The notes beneath the pieces were generated by a model. That model was given only the letters and a program-made list of their open reading frames with translations, made no database searches and was not told the DNA's origin. The position numbers and the translations under genes were made by a program. From Limnohabitans sp. (GTDB lineage: Bacteria; Pseudomonadota; Gammaproteobacteria; Burkholderiales; Burkholderiaceae_C), in assembly GCF_023910625.1 (NCBI RefSeq), contig NZ_JAAVVW010000003.1:2513826-2577825 (forward strand): a DNA stretch of 64,000 nt, given 5' to 3'. Positions 1 to 8,316 of this stretch are shown one piece after another (the first letter of the stretch is position 1; each line of letters begins with the position of its first letter).

Positions 1-59
1 ATGAAAAAGAAACCCGCAACCTCTTGGTCAAAGCCACCAAAAATGGCAAACCGGCCTGA
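1..59 (+). CDS. Possible C-terminal end of an upstream gene (partial)
   Basis: The frame starting at base 3 is open from the window edge and ends at TGA 57-59, reading a lysine-rich tail that ends NLLVKATKNGKPA. The stop lies before the operator-like palindrome at 90-111, as expected for a gene end followed by a promoter region. A competing short frame from ATG 1 to TGA 91-93 would run into the palindrome. The family cannot be recognised from so few residues. Confidence 0.3.
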   Translation, partial: EKETRNLLVKATKNGKPA

Positions 60-89
60 GGCTGTTGCTGGATATCTGTGGTTTTTGGA

Positions 90-111
90 TTGACGTTGAC
101 GTAAACGTCAA
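90..111. promoter_or_regulatory. LiuR-like (MerR-family) operator palindrome
   Basis: A 22-bp near-perfect palindrome with half sites TTGACGTT and AACGTCAA; only one base pair is unmatched. MerR-family LiuR regulators of branched-chain amino acid catabolism bind ACGT-containing palindromes of this kind. The site lies 38 bases before the GTG start of the thioesterase gene and upstream of liuA, so it probably controls this set. The assignment to LiuR is inference; no regulator gene is visible in the window. Confidence 0.5.
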
Positions 112-148
112 TTACAGTGACGGTCTGTGATTCAACCTTGGATGTGAT

Positions 149-583
149 GTGACTTCTGCCATTTCTGCCCACGAGCGCGTTGCCCAAAGCCTGGCGCGCC
201 AAGGCATGATGAACCACTTGGGCGTTCGCTTGTTGTCGGCCACCGAGGGCCAGGTGGAGTTGGCTTTGCCCTTCAGCGACAAAGTGACCCAACAGCAGGG
301 CGGCTTTCATGGCGGGGCCATGGGGGCTTTGGCAGACATCGCGGGCGGTTATGCCGCCTTGACGGTCGCGCCCGAAGGCATGGAGGTCACCACGGTGGAA
401 TACAAAATCAACTTTCTCGCCAGTTTTCAGGGCGGCGAAATTCGCGCCATTGGCCGCGTCACCAAAGCGGGCAAACGCATCATTGTGACCACGGCCGAGT
501 TGGTGCATGTCGATGACAGCGGAAAACGCTCTGACTGCGCCTTGATGCAACAAACCCTGGTGCCTGTGACCAAGACTTACTAG
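149..583 (+). CDS. PaaI-type hotdog-fold acyl-CoA thioesterase
   Basis: A 144-residue single hotdog-domain protein of the PaaI/YiiD-like thioesterase family, which hydrolyses acyl-CoA thioesters. The motif [18 protein letters not shown] near residues 53-70 matches the conserved HGG active-site helix. The start is GTG 149, because both nearby upstream ATGs run straight into TGA. It is the first gene after the LiuR-like palindrome and lies 100 bases before liuA. It may therefore relieve CoA trapping during leucine breakdown, although its substrate cannot be read from sequence. Confidence 0.8.
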   Translation: MTSAISAHERVAQSLARQGMMNHLGVRLLSATEGQVELALPFSDKVTQQQGGFHGGAMGALADIAGGYAALTVAPEGMEVTTVEYKINFLASFQGGEIRAIGRVTKAGKRIIVTTAELVHVDDSGKRSDCALMQQTLVPVTKTY

Positions 584-683
584 CGCGGTCGGTTTTCAAG
601 GGGAACGTCCAGCGTTCAATTTGAAAACCCGGTACACCCGCACAAACAAACAACGCTCAACGCAACCCCCATTAGGAGCCCCC

Positions 684-1865
684 ATGAACAACCTGCCCGG
701 CCTGAATTTCCAACTCGGTGAAGACATCGACGCCCTGCGCGACGCCGTGCGCGACTTTGCCCAAGCCGAAATCGCCCCCCGCGCTGCCGAGATCGACCGC
801 AGCGACCAGTTCCCGATGGATCTGTGGCGCAAGATGGGTGATCTCGGGGTGTTGGGCATCACCGTGGGTGAGGAGTACGGCGGCGCGAACATGGGCTACT
901 TGGCCCACATGATCGCCATGGAAGAAATTTCCCGTGCCAGCGCTTCTGTGGGTCTGAGCTACGGCGCGCACTCCAACCTGTGCGTCAACCAGATCAAGCG
1001 AAACGGCACGCCTGAGCAGCGCGCCAAGTACCTGCCTAAGCTCATCAGCGGTGAGCACGTCGGTGCACTGGCCATGTCCGAACCTGGCGCGGGCTCGGAC
1101 GTGCTGAGCATGAAGCTCAAGGCCGAAGACAAGGGTGGTTACTACCTGCTCAACGGCTCCAAGATGTGGATCACCAACGGGCCTGACGCCGACACTTTGG
1201 TGGTGTATGCCAAGAGCGAGCCCGAGCTGGGCGCGCGCGGCGTGACCGCCTTTTTGATCGAGAAGGGCATGAAAGGCTTTTCGATTGCGCAAAAGCTCGA
1301 CAAGCTGGGCATGCGCGGCAGCCACACGGGCGAACTGGTGTTCAACAACGTCGAAGTGCCTGCTGAAAACATTCTGGGTGGACTGAACAATGGCGCCAAG
1401 GTGCTGATGAGTGGCCTGGACTACGAGCGCGCTGTGCTCACCGGCGGTCCGCTGGGCATCATGCAAGCTGTCATGGACAACGTCATCCCCTACATCCACG
1501 ACCGCAAGCAGTTTGGCCAAAGCATTGGCGAATTCCAGCTGATCCAGGGCAAAGTGGCTGACATGTACACCGTGCTGCAAGCCGGTCGCAGCTTTGCGTA
1601 CACCGTGGCCAAAAACCTTGACTTGCTGGGTGCCGAGCATGTGCGCCAAGTGCGCAAGGATTGCGCCTCTGTCATCTTGTGGACCGCCGAAAAAGCCACC
1701 TGGATGGCGGGCGAAGGCGTGCAGATTTTTGGTGGCAACGGCTACATCAACGAATACCCGCTGGGCCGTTTGTGGCGCGATGCCAAGTTGTACGAAATCG
1801 GCGCGGGCACGAGCGAGATTCGCCGCATGCTGATCGGCCGCGAGTTGTTTGCCGAAACCTGCTGA
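684..1865 (+). CDS. liuA: Isovaleryl-CoA dehydrogenase
   Basis: A 393-residue FAD-dependent acyl-CoA dehydrogenase that oxidises isovaleryl-CoA to 3-methylcrotonyl-CoA in leucine catabolism. The FAD/substrate motif [10 protein letters not shown] and the C-terminal [12 protein letters not shown] motif are present. Glu248 in LDYERAVL sits where isovaleryl-CoA dehydrogenases carry the catalytic base, unlike other family members that use a C-terminal Glu. ATG 684 is chosen because AGGAG lies at 674-678; an in-frame upstream ATG at 621 has no such site. Length matches the family. Confidence 0.93.
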   Translation: MNNLPGLNFQLGEDIDALRDAVRDFAQAEIAPRAAEIDRSDQFPMDLWRKMGDLGVLGITVGEEYGGANMGYLAHMIAMEEISRASASVGLSYGAHSNLCVNQIKRNGTPEQRAKYLPKLISGEHVGALAMSEPGAGSDVLSMKLKAEDKGGYYLLNGSKMWITNGPDADTLVVYAKSEPELGARGVTAFLIEKGMKGFSIAQKLDKLGMRGSHTGELVFNNVEVPAENILGGLNNGAKVLMSGLDYERAVLTGGPLGIMQAVMDNVIPYIHDRKQFGQSIGEFQLIQGKVADMYTVLQAGRSFAYTVAKNLDLLGAEHVRQVRKDCASVILWTAEKATWMAGEGVQIFGGNGYINEYPLGRLWRDAKLYEIGAGTSEIRRMLIGRELFAETC

Positions 1866-1875
1866 GGCACCCACC

Positions 1876-2520
1876 ATGCAAACACTGCTGGCTAAAAACC
1901 GCGAATGGGCTGCGCGCATGAAGCGCGAAGACCCTGAGTTTTTCACACGATTTGGCGAACCAGCAAAACCCCAAATTTTTGTGGATCGGTTGCTCGGACA
2001 GTCGGGTGCCCGCCAACCAAATCACAGGCCTGGACCCCGGTGAGGTGTTTGTGCACCGCAATGTGGCCAATTTGGTGGTGCATTCCGACCTGAACGCGTT
2101 GTCGGTCATTCAGTACGCGGTCGATGCGCTCAAGGTGGAGCAGATCATGGTGGTGGGCCACTACGGTTGTGGCGGCGTCTTGGCCACTTTGCGTGGCACC
2201 TGCGTGTGGGTTTGGCCGACAATTGGTTGCGCCATGTGCACGATGTGAAAGTGCGCCACCGCCGCCGCCTGGATCACCTCACAGTGCCCGAGCAAGAAGA
2301 TGCCCTGTGCGAGATGAATGTGATCGAACAAGTGGGCAATGTGGCGCTGACCAATGTGGTGCAAGACGCCTGGGCCCGAGGCCAAAAACTCAGCGTGCAC
2401 GGCTGGTGCTATGGGCTCAAGGATGGCTTGGCCAAAGACCTGGGGGTGAGCATGACCCATCCCGGTGAGGTGCTGGGTGTGTTTCGCCATGCGCTCAAGC
2501 GCTATCCGAGAGGCGGCTGA
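1876..2520 (+). pseudogene. can: Beta-class carbonic anhydrase broken by two compensating frameshifts
   Basis: Beta-carbonic anhydrases interconvert CO2 and bicarbonate, and one beside liuB/D-type carboxylases could supply bicarbonate. The reading frame begins at ATG 1876 (MQTLLAKNREW), jumps near 1949-1955 at a TTT run that looks one T too long, and continues through the zinc motif CSDSR and GHYGCGG. It jumps again near 2205-2212, where one base appears missing, back into the first frame and ends at 2520. The joined product would be about 214 residues, the normal length. Either the gene is inactivated or the assembly has two indels. Confidence 0.8.
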
Positions 2521-2533
2521 GCGCCGAGTGCCC

Positions 2534-3034
2534 ATGAGCTTGGCAGAATTCTTGGAGATGGGCAGTTATGCGGTGACCGTGTTCGGTCTGCCCTACGCCG
2601 TCTGGGTGTTCTGGCTCGAGCAGCGCAAGGAGCGCGAAAACGAAGAAGAAGAGGCCTACCAACACCTGTCGGACGCCTACAACGACTTTTTGAAGGTGGT
2701 GCTGGACCACGCCGATCTGCAGCTGCGCACCAACCAGGCCCTGCCCAACCCCAGCCCTGAGCAAAAAGAGCGCATGTTGATCATTTTCGACATGCTCATT
2801 GCGCTGTTTGAGCGCGCTTTCCTGATCGCGTTCCGAGAGGAAATGAGCGCCACCGAACAGCGGCGCTGGAACTCCTGGGACGACTACATGCGCGAGTGGT
2901 GCCGCCGGGACGACTTCCGCCGATCCCTGCCCCTCTTGCTGCGCGGCGAAGACCCCGATTTTGTGGCCTACATCCGCCGCATCGCCGAAGAAGAAACCGG
3001 CGAACACCTCATCATTGCCGACATCCACGCCTGA
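2534..3034 (+). CDS. Unrecognised protein with one N-terminal membrane segment
   Basis: A 166-residue protein of no family I can name. Residues about 9-27 (YAVTVFGLPYAVWVFWL) form a single membrane segment, followed by a very charged stretch (EQRKERENEEEEAY) and a helical soluble domain rich in Trp, Arg and acidic residues. It lies between the carbonic anhydrase and the thiolase, 11 bases before the latter, so co-transcription with acetyl-CoA metabolism genes is likely. ATG 2534 was preferred to ATG 2558, which would cut the membrane segment. No catalytic motif is evident. Confidence 0.7.
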   Translation: MSLAEFLEMGSYAVTVFGLPYAVWVFWLEQRKERENEEEEAYQHLSDAYNDFLKVVLDHADLQLRTNQALPNPSPEQKERMLIIFDMLIALFERAFLIAFREEMSATEQRRWNSWDDYMREWCRRDDFRRSLPLLLRGEDPDFVAYIRRIAEEETGEHLIIADIHA

Positions 3035-3045
3035 AAGGAATCCAC

Positions 3046-4230
3046 ATGTCACACGACCCCATCGTCATCGTCAGCGCAGCGCGCACCCCCATGGGCAGCT
3101 TTCAGGGTGACTTTTCTGCACTGGCCGCCCACGACTTGGGTGGCGCAGCCATCAAAGCCGCCGTTGAGCGCGCCGGCATCAGCCCCGAGCTGGTCACCGA
3201 GGTGCTGTTTGGCAACTGCCTGATGGCAGGCCAGGGCCAGGCGCCAGCGCGTCAAGCAGGCTTCAAGGGCGGTTTGCCCAAGAGCGCGGGCGCGGTCACG
3301 CTGTCCAAAATGTGCGGCTCGGGCATGCGCGCGGCCATGTTCGCCCACGACATGCTGGTCGCAGGCACCCATGACGTGCTGGTGGCTGGTGGCATGGAGA
3401 GCATGACCAACGCGCCCTTTCTTCTGCTCAAGGGCCGAGGTGGCTACCGCATGGGCCACGACAAAATTTACGACCACATGATGCTCGACGGACTGGAAGA
3501 CGCCTACGAAGCCGGTCGCAGCATGGGCACCTTTGGCGAAGACTGCGCGGCCAAATACAGCTTCACACGTGCCGAGCAAGACCACTTTGCCACCACCAGC
3601 GTGCAGCGCGCCAAGGCCGCCACCGAGTCGGGTGCTTTTGCGGCCGAGATCACGCCCGTCACGGTGAAAGACCGCAGCGGCGAACGCGTGGTGTCCACCG
3701 ACGAAGGCCCCGGCAAAGTCAAGCTCGACAAGATCACATCGCTCAAGCCCGCTTTCAAGAAAGACGGCACCATCACCGCCGCCAGCAGCTCGTCCATCAA
3801 CGACGGCGCGGCCGCCATGGTGCTGATGCGCGAAAGCTCCGCGGCCAAGCTCGGCTGCAAACCGCTGGCCCGCATCGTCAGCCACGCCACCCACGCGCAA
3901 GAGCCCGAGTGGTTTGCCACCGCCCCGGTGGGCGCCACCCAAAAAGCCCTGGCCAAAGCGGGTTGGACAGTGCAAGACGTCGACCTGTGGGAAGTCAACG
4001 AAGCCTTTGCCGTGGTGCCCATGGCCCTCATGAAAGAGCTGAACGTGCCGCACGACAAGGTCAATGTGAATGGCGGCGCTTGCGCCTTGGGTCACCCCAT
4101 CGGTGCCTCCGGCGCGCGCATCATGGTGACCTTGATCCACGCGCTCAAAGCCCGTGGCCTCAAAAAAGGCCTGGCTACGCTGTGCATCGGTGGTGGCGAA
4201 GGCACGGCTGTGGCGCTGGAATTGGTGTGA
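3046..4230 (+). CDS. Acetyl-CoA C-acyltransferase (thiolase II family)
   Basis: A 394-residue thiolase that cleaves or condenses acyl-CoAs; in this setting it probably converts the acetoacetyl-CoA arising from leucine breakdown to two acetyl-CoA. The nucleophile is Cys90 in LSKMCGSGMRA. The C-terminal motifs NGGACALGHPIGASGAR (His) and LCIGGGEG (second Cys) are intact. ATG 3046 follows the ribosome site AAAGGAA, and the product then begins MSHDPIVIVSAARTPMG, as in other thiolases. Confidence 0.92.
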   Translation: MSHDPIVIVSAARTPMGSFQGDFSALAAHDLGGAAIKAAVERAGISPELVTEVLFGNCLMAGQGQAPARQAGFKGGLPKSAGAVTLSKMCGSGMRAAMFAHDMLVAGTHDVLVAGGMESMTNAPFLLLKGRGGYRMGHDKIYDHMMLDGLEDAYEAGRSMGTFGEDCAAKYSFTRAEQDHFATTSVQRAKAATESGAFAAEITPVTVKDRSGERVVSTDEGPGKVKLDKITSLKPAFKKDGTITAASSSSINDGAAAMVLMRESSAAKLGCKPLARIVSHATHAQEPEWFATAPVGATQKALAKAGWTVQDVDLWEVNEAFAVVPMALMKELNVPHDKVNVNGGACALGHPIGASGARIMVTLIHALKARGLKKGLATLCIGGGEGTAVALELV

Positions 4231-4233
4231 TGC

Positions 4234-4911
4234 ATGAAAACTGTCCTCCTCATCGGCGCATCGCGCGGCATCGGTTTTGAACTGGCCAGCCAGTACATCG
4301 CAGGCGGCTGGCGTGTGATCGCGACAGCCCGAAGCGATGAGGGGCTTGAACGCCTGAAGGCCTTGGGCGCGCAAACCCTGTGCGTGGACGTGGCCAACCC
4401 AGCCAGCAACTCGGGGCTGGCGTGGCAACTCGACGGCGAAAAAATCGATTTGGCCATTTATGTGGCGGGCGTGGGGGATCGAGAGACCACCGCTTCGCCG
4501 CCGACCCGTGAAAAATTCGACCTCTTGATGCACACCAACGCCATGGGCCCGATGATGGTGTTGCCGCAGATCGCGCCCATGTTGTTGGATAAAAAGGGCG
4601 TATTTGCCGTCATCAGCAGCCACTTTGGCAGCCTGACACTGACGCAAACCAGCATGGCGGTGTTGTATCGAATGAGCAAGGCGGCATTGAACATGTACAT
4701 CCGATGCGCGCAGCACGATTTCCCAGAAATTTCTTGCGTGGCCTTGCACCCCGGTTGGGTGCAGACCGACATGGGAGGCCCATCCGCCCCGCTCACGCCC
4801 GAACAAAGCGTCAGCAGTCTGCGCCAGACGCTCGAACGCATACGCACACAACCGCGCCCTGAAGACCGTGGCGCATTTTTGAACCACGATGGGCAGATCC
4901 TGCCCTGGTGA
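4234..4911 (+). CDS. Short-chain dehydrogenase/reductase (C-factor-like)
   Basis: A 225-residue Rossmann-fold SDR. The cofactor motif GASRGIG is at residues 8-14, and the active-site YRMSK (Tyr-x-x-x-Lys) is near 148-152. A serine pair in VISSHFGS precedes it, completing the catalytic triad. It starts 3 bases after the thiolase stop, so the two are probably co-transcribed. C-factor/sniffer-type SDRs resemble it, but the substrate is unknown. Confidence 0.82.
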   Translation: MKTVLLIGASRGIGFELASQYIAGGWRVIATARSDEGLERLKALGAQTLCVDVANPASNSGLAWQLDGEKIDLAIYVAGVGDRETTASPPTREKFDLLMHTNAMGPMMVLPQIAPMLLDKKGVFAVISSHFGSLTLTQTSMAVLYRMSKAALNMYIRCAQHDFPEISCVALHPGWVQTDMGGPSAPLTPEQSVSSLRQTLERIRTQPRPEDRGAFLNHDGQILPW

Positions 4912-4954
4912 ATCGGCCCATGTCAGGTAAATCAACTAACAAAGGATTAACCCA

Positions 4955-5713
4955 ATGAAATCTCAAAAGAAGCATGTTGTTTTGTGGATGGTGTTGGTCT
5001 CAATGGGACTGATTTCATTGGCAAGCCGCTTGGCTGTGGCGCAGGAAACTTTGGAAGTATCACCCCATGTGCCGACTGTGGCCACTTATTCGATAGTGGC
5101 TTTTGATCCTCAAAATAAACAATGGGGTGTTGCAGTCCAGTCGAAATTTGTCGCCGTGGGTGCTGTTGTACCCTGGGCTCAAAGTGGGGTTGGTGCGATA
5201 GCCACTCAAGCATTTGCAAACGTGACATATGGAGCCGACGGGTTGGATTTATTGGCGTCTGGGAAAAGTGCCAGCGAGGTTGTGAAAATACTAACGGACA
5301 GGGATTCGAACCGTGACCTGCGGCAACTGGGCGTGGTGGATGCGCAGGGCGGAGTTGCAACTTTCACTGGACTTAAAGCAATGGAATGGGCGGGCGGGAA
5401 AACAGGAAAAAATTATGCAATTCAAGGCAATATTTTGGCGGGACCCGGTGTTGTGAATGCCATGGCCACCGCCTACGAGCAAGCAAGAGGTGACTTTGGC
5501 GAACGTCTCATTCAAGCTTTAGACGCAGGTGAGAAGGCTGGCGGCGACAGGAGGGGGCGCCAATCGGCTGCCTTGTTGATAGTGAAAAAAAATGCAGGAT
5601 ATGCAGGTCAAAATGATCGCTATCGAGATTTGCGTGTAGACGATCATCCAGATCCAATCAATGAGTTACTGCGGATTTACAACAGTCACAAAACTTTGTT
5701 CCCACCCCAATAA
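4955..5713 (+). CDS. Secreted DUF1028 family protein (Ntn-hydrolase-like)
   Basis: A 252-residue protein with a signal peptide of about 30 residues ending near RLAVAQE, followed by a full DUF1028 domain. Hallmarks are TYSIVAFDPQNKQWGVAVQS, AVGAVVPWAQSGVGAIATQA and GNILAGPGVV. DUF1028 proteins are structurally related to Ntn hydrolases and the domain often occurs next to peptidases or amidohydrolases, but the reaction is not established. Base and codon use are visibly more A/T-rich than in the flanking genes, hinting at separate acquisition. A strong ribosome site (AAAGGA) precedes the ATG. Confidence 0.85.
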   Translation: MKSQKKHVVLWMVLVSMGLISLASRLAVAQETLEVSPHVPTVATYSIVAFDPQNKQWGVAVQSKFVAVGAVVPWAQSGVGAIATQAFANVTYGADGLDLLASGKSASEVVKILTDRDSNRDLRQLGVVDAQGGVATFTGLKAMEWAGGKTGKNYAIQGNILAGPGVVNAMATAYEQARGDFGERLIQALDAGEKAGGDRRGRQSAALLIVKKNAGYAGQNDRYRDLRVDDHPDPINELLRIYNSHKTLFPPQ

Positions 5714-5747
5714 CCTTTTCATTATTTATCTGAAAGGCGAATGCCCC

Positions 5748-6875
5748 ATGCTCTTGACCCCCGACCAGGAAATGATTCGCGAAGCGGTACGCGATTTTGC
5801 CAAGCGCGAGCTGTGGCCCCACGCCGCCGAGTGGGACAAGAAGCACCACTTCCCCAAAGACGTGCACAAAGGCCTGGCCGAGCTGGGCGCGTATGGCATT
5901 TGTGTGCCCGAAGCCTTGGGCGGCGCGGGCTTGAACTACGTGACGATGGCGCTGGTGCTTGAAGAAATCGCAGCCGGTGACGGCGGCACCAGCACCGTGA
6001 TCAGCGTGACCAACTGCCCTGTGAACGCCATTTTGATGATGTACGGCAACGCCGCGCAAAAAGCGCAGTGGCTCACGCCCTTGGCCCATGGCCAGATGCT
6101 GGGTGCGTTTTGCCTGACCGAGCCGCATGTGGGCTCGGACGCTTCGGCCCTGCGGACCACCGCCGTGAAAGAAGGCGACGGCTACGTCATCAACGGCGTG
6201 AAGCAGTTCATCACCAGCGGCCAAAACGGTGATGTGGCCATCGTGATCGCGGTGACCGACAAGGGCGCGGGCAAAAAAGGACTGAGCGCTTTCATCGTGC
6301 CCACCCGCACCCCGGGCTACGTGGTGGCGCGCCTGGAAGACAAGCTGGGCCAACACAGCAGCGACACCGCGCAGATCAACTTCGAGAACTGCCGCATCCC
6401 CGCCGAAAACCTGATTGGCCAAGAAGGCGAGGGCTACAAGATCGCCCTGTCGTCTTTGGAGGGCGGACGCATCGGCATCGCCGCGCAAAGCCTGGGCATG
6501 GCCCGCAGTGCTTTGGAGGTGGCGATTGACTACGCCAAGCAGCGCGAAAGCTTTGGCACCGCCATCTTCAACCACCAGGCGGTGGGCTTTCGTTTGGCCG
6601 ATTGCGCCACGCAACTCGAAGCCGCGCGCCAGCTGATTTGGCACGCGGCCAGCTTGCGCGATGCGGGCCGCCCGTGCCTCAAAGAAGCCGCCATGGCCAA
6701 GCTGTTTGCCAGCGAAGTCGCTGAAAAAGTCTGCTCAGCGGCCATCCAGACCCTGGGGGGTTACGGCTATGTGAGCGACTTCCCGGTGGAGCGCATTTAC
6801 CGCGATGTGCGGGTGTGCCAAATTTATGAAGGCACCAGCGACGTGCAGAAAATCATCATCCAGCGCGCACTTTGA
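5748..6875 (+). CDS. Acyl-CoA dehydrogenase (short-chain type)
   Basis: A 375-residue flavoprotein acyl-CoA dehydrogenase. FAD/substrate motifs are FCLTEPHVGSDAS and VKQFITSG. The catalytic glutamate is Glu361 in YEGTSDVQKIII, the position used by short- and medium-chain dehydrogenases and different from LiuA. ATG 5748 follows AAAGGCGA and gives MLLTPDQEMIRE; the upstream in-frame codons overlap the DUF1028 gene. It probably feeds electrons to ETF during fatty or branched acyl-CoA oxidation. Confidence 0.9.
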   Translation: MLLTPDQEMIREAVRDFAKRELWPHAAEWDKKHHFPKDVHKGLAELGAYGICVPEALGGAGLNYVTMALVLEEIAAGDGGTSTVISVTNCPVNAILMMYGNAAQKAQWLTPLAHGQMLGAFCLTEPHVGSDASALRTTAVKEGDGYVINGVKQFITSGQNGDVAIVIAVTDKGAGKKGLSAFIVPTRTPGYVVARLEDKLGQHSSDTAQINFENCRIPAENLIGQEGEGYKIALSSLEGGRIGIAAQSLGMARSALEVAIDYAKQRESFGTAIFNHQAVGFRLADCATQLEAARQLIWHAASLRDAGRPCLKEAAMAKLFASEVAEKVCSAAIQTLGGYGYVSDFPVERIYRDVRVCQIYEGTSDVQKIIIQRAL

Positions 6876-6924
6876 ACGCCTGAATGACCGTCTGACGCCG
6901 GTCATTGACGTATGATTTCAACTT

Positions 6925-8316
6925 ATGAATATCATCATCCTCGGCGCTGGCCGCGTGGGCGAAAGCGTCGCTGAAAGCCTGGTTTCCGAGCAAAATGACA
7001 TCACCGTCATCGACCAGGACCCGGCTCGTCTGAGGCTTCTGGAAGAGCGCTTGGACTTGCGTGGCGTGGTGGGCAACGGCATCCAGCCTTCTGTGTTGCG
7101 CGAGGCGGGGGCCAAAGACGCCGACATGATCATCGCCTGCGCGGCGGCCGATGAATCGAACCTGGTGGTCTGCAAGATCGCCCACGATGTGTTCAACGTG
7201 CCGACGACCATTGCCCGACTGCGTTCACCCGAGTTCAATGAGGGCGATGAATTGTTGGGCAAAACCGGTTTTTCGGTCAACCATGTGATCTGCCCCGAAG
7301 AATCGGTGATGCGCTACATCGAGCAGCTCATCCAGTACCCTGAGGCCTTGCAGGTGCTCGAATTTGCCGAGGGCCGCGTCAGCCTGATCGTGGTGCGTGC
7401 AGCGGCCGACAGCTTGCTGGTCAACCGCAGCATCGCCGAGTTCCGTCAGAGATTGCCGCATGCCGAGATGCGCGTGGTGGCCTTGTACCGCCAAGACACC
7501 CGGATCGATGCCACGCCCGACACGCGCATCCTGCCCGGTGACGAGGTGTTTGTGCTGGCCGACAAGGACAAAATTCGCCTCGTTTTGGCAGGTATTCACA
7601 CCACCGACAAGCCGGTGCAGCGACTGATGCTGGCAGGGGGCGGCAAAGTCGGCTTGCGTTTGGCGCGCATTCTGGCGGGCCAGTATGACGTCAAGCTGAT
7701 CGAGCGCGACAAAAAACGCTGCGAATACCTGGCCAGCCAACTGCCGTCCAGCATGCTGATTCTCAACGGTGACGGCGCTGACGAAGACCTGCTGCACGAA
7801 GAGAACGTGGGTGAGATGGACCTGTTTCTGGCCTTGACCAGCGACGATGAGGACAACATCATGTCGGCCATGCTGGCCAAGCGCATGGGGGCACGTCGCG
7901 TCATGGCGCTGATCAACCGCCGCGCTTATGCCGACATGATGCAAGGCAGCACCATCGACATCGCGATTTCGCCCGCGCAAACCGTCATTGGCGAGCTGCT
8001 GGCGCATTTGCGGCGGGGCGATGTGGCGGCGGTGCACAGCCTGCGCCGGGGCGCGGCAGAAGCCCTGGAGGGCATTGCGCGGGGTGACATCAAAACCTCC
8101 AAACTGGTGGGCCGACGTGTCGAAGAAGTCAAACTGCCCAAGGGGGTCAGCATGGGGGCCATTGTGCGCGGCGAGGGTAAAAAATCCGAAGTGCTGATGC
8201 CGCACCACGACACCCTGATCGAGGCCGATGACCACATCATCTTGTTCATCCCCAACAAGCGCGATGTGCGCGCGGTGGAAAAACTCTTTCAGGTCGGTGC
8301 GACCTTTTTTGGCTGA
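6925..8316 (+). CDS. trkA: Trk potassium uptake regulatory subunit TrkA
   Basis: A 463-residue cytoplasmic NAD-binding gating subunit of the Trk K+ channel. It has two tandem RCK units: the first Rossmann motif is IILGAGRVGESVA at about residues 3-15, the second LAGGGKVGLRLA near 236-247. Each is followed by a TrkA-C domain with the usual LPGDEVFVLAD-type ending. The stop overlaps the trkH start by one base, so the two are translated together. Confidence 0.95.
   Translation: MNIIILGAGRVGESVAESLVSEQNDITVIDQDPARLRLLEERLDLRGVVGNGIQPSVLREAGAKDADMIIACAAADESNLVVCKIAHDVFNVPTTIARLRSPEFNEGDELLGKTGFSVNHVICPEESVMRYIEQLIQYPEALQVLEFAEGRVSLIVVRAAADSLLVNRSIAEFRQRLPHAEMRVVALYRQDTRIDATPDTRILPGDEVFVLADKDKIRLVLAGIHTTDKPVQRLMLAGGGKVGLRLARILAGQYDVKLIERDKKRCEYLASQLPSSMLILNGDGADEDLLHEENVGEMDLFLALTSDDEDNIMSAMLAKRMGARRVMALINRRAYADMMQGSTIDIAISPAQTVIGELLAHLRRGDVAAVHSLRRGAAEALEGIARGDIKTSKLVGRRVEEVKLPKGVSMGAIVRGEGKKSEVLMPHHDTLIEADDHIILFIPNKRDVRAVEKLFQVGATFFG

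Noticed and set aside
3049..4935. 628-codon minus-strand frame opposite the thiolase and SDR genes
   Set aside because: His/Ala/Gly-rich shadow translation of two well-supported plus-strand genes.
5296..5312. tRNA-like T-arm sequence (GGTTCGAATCC on the minus strand)
   Set aside because: It lies within the DUF1028 coding frame, the arm does not pair properly and no acceptor, D or anticodon stems flank it.
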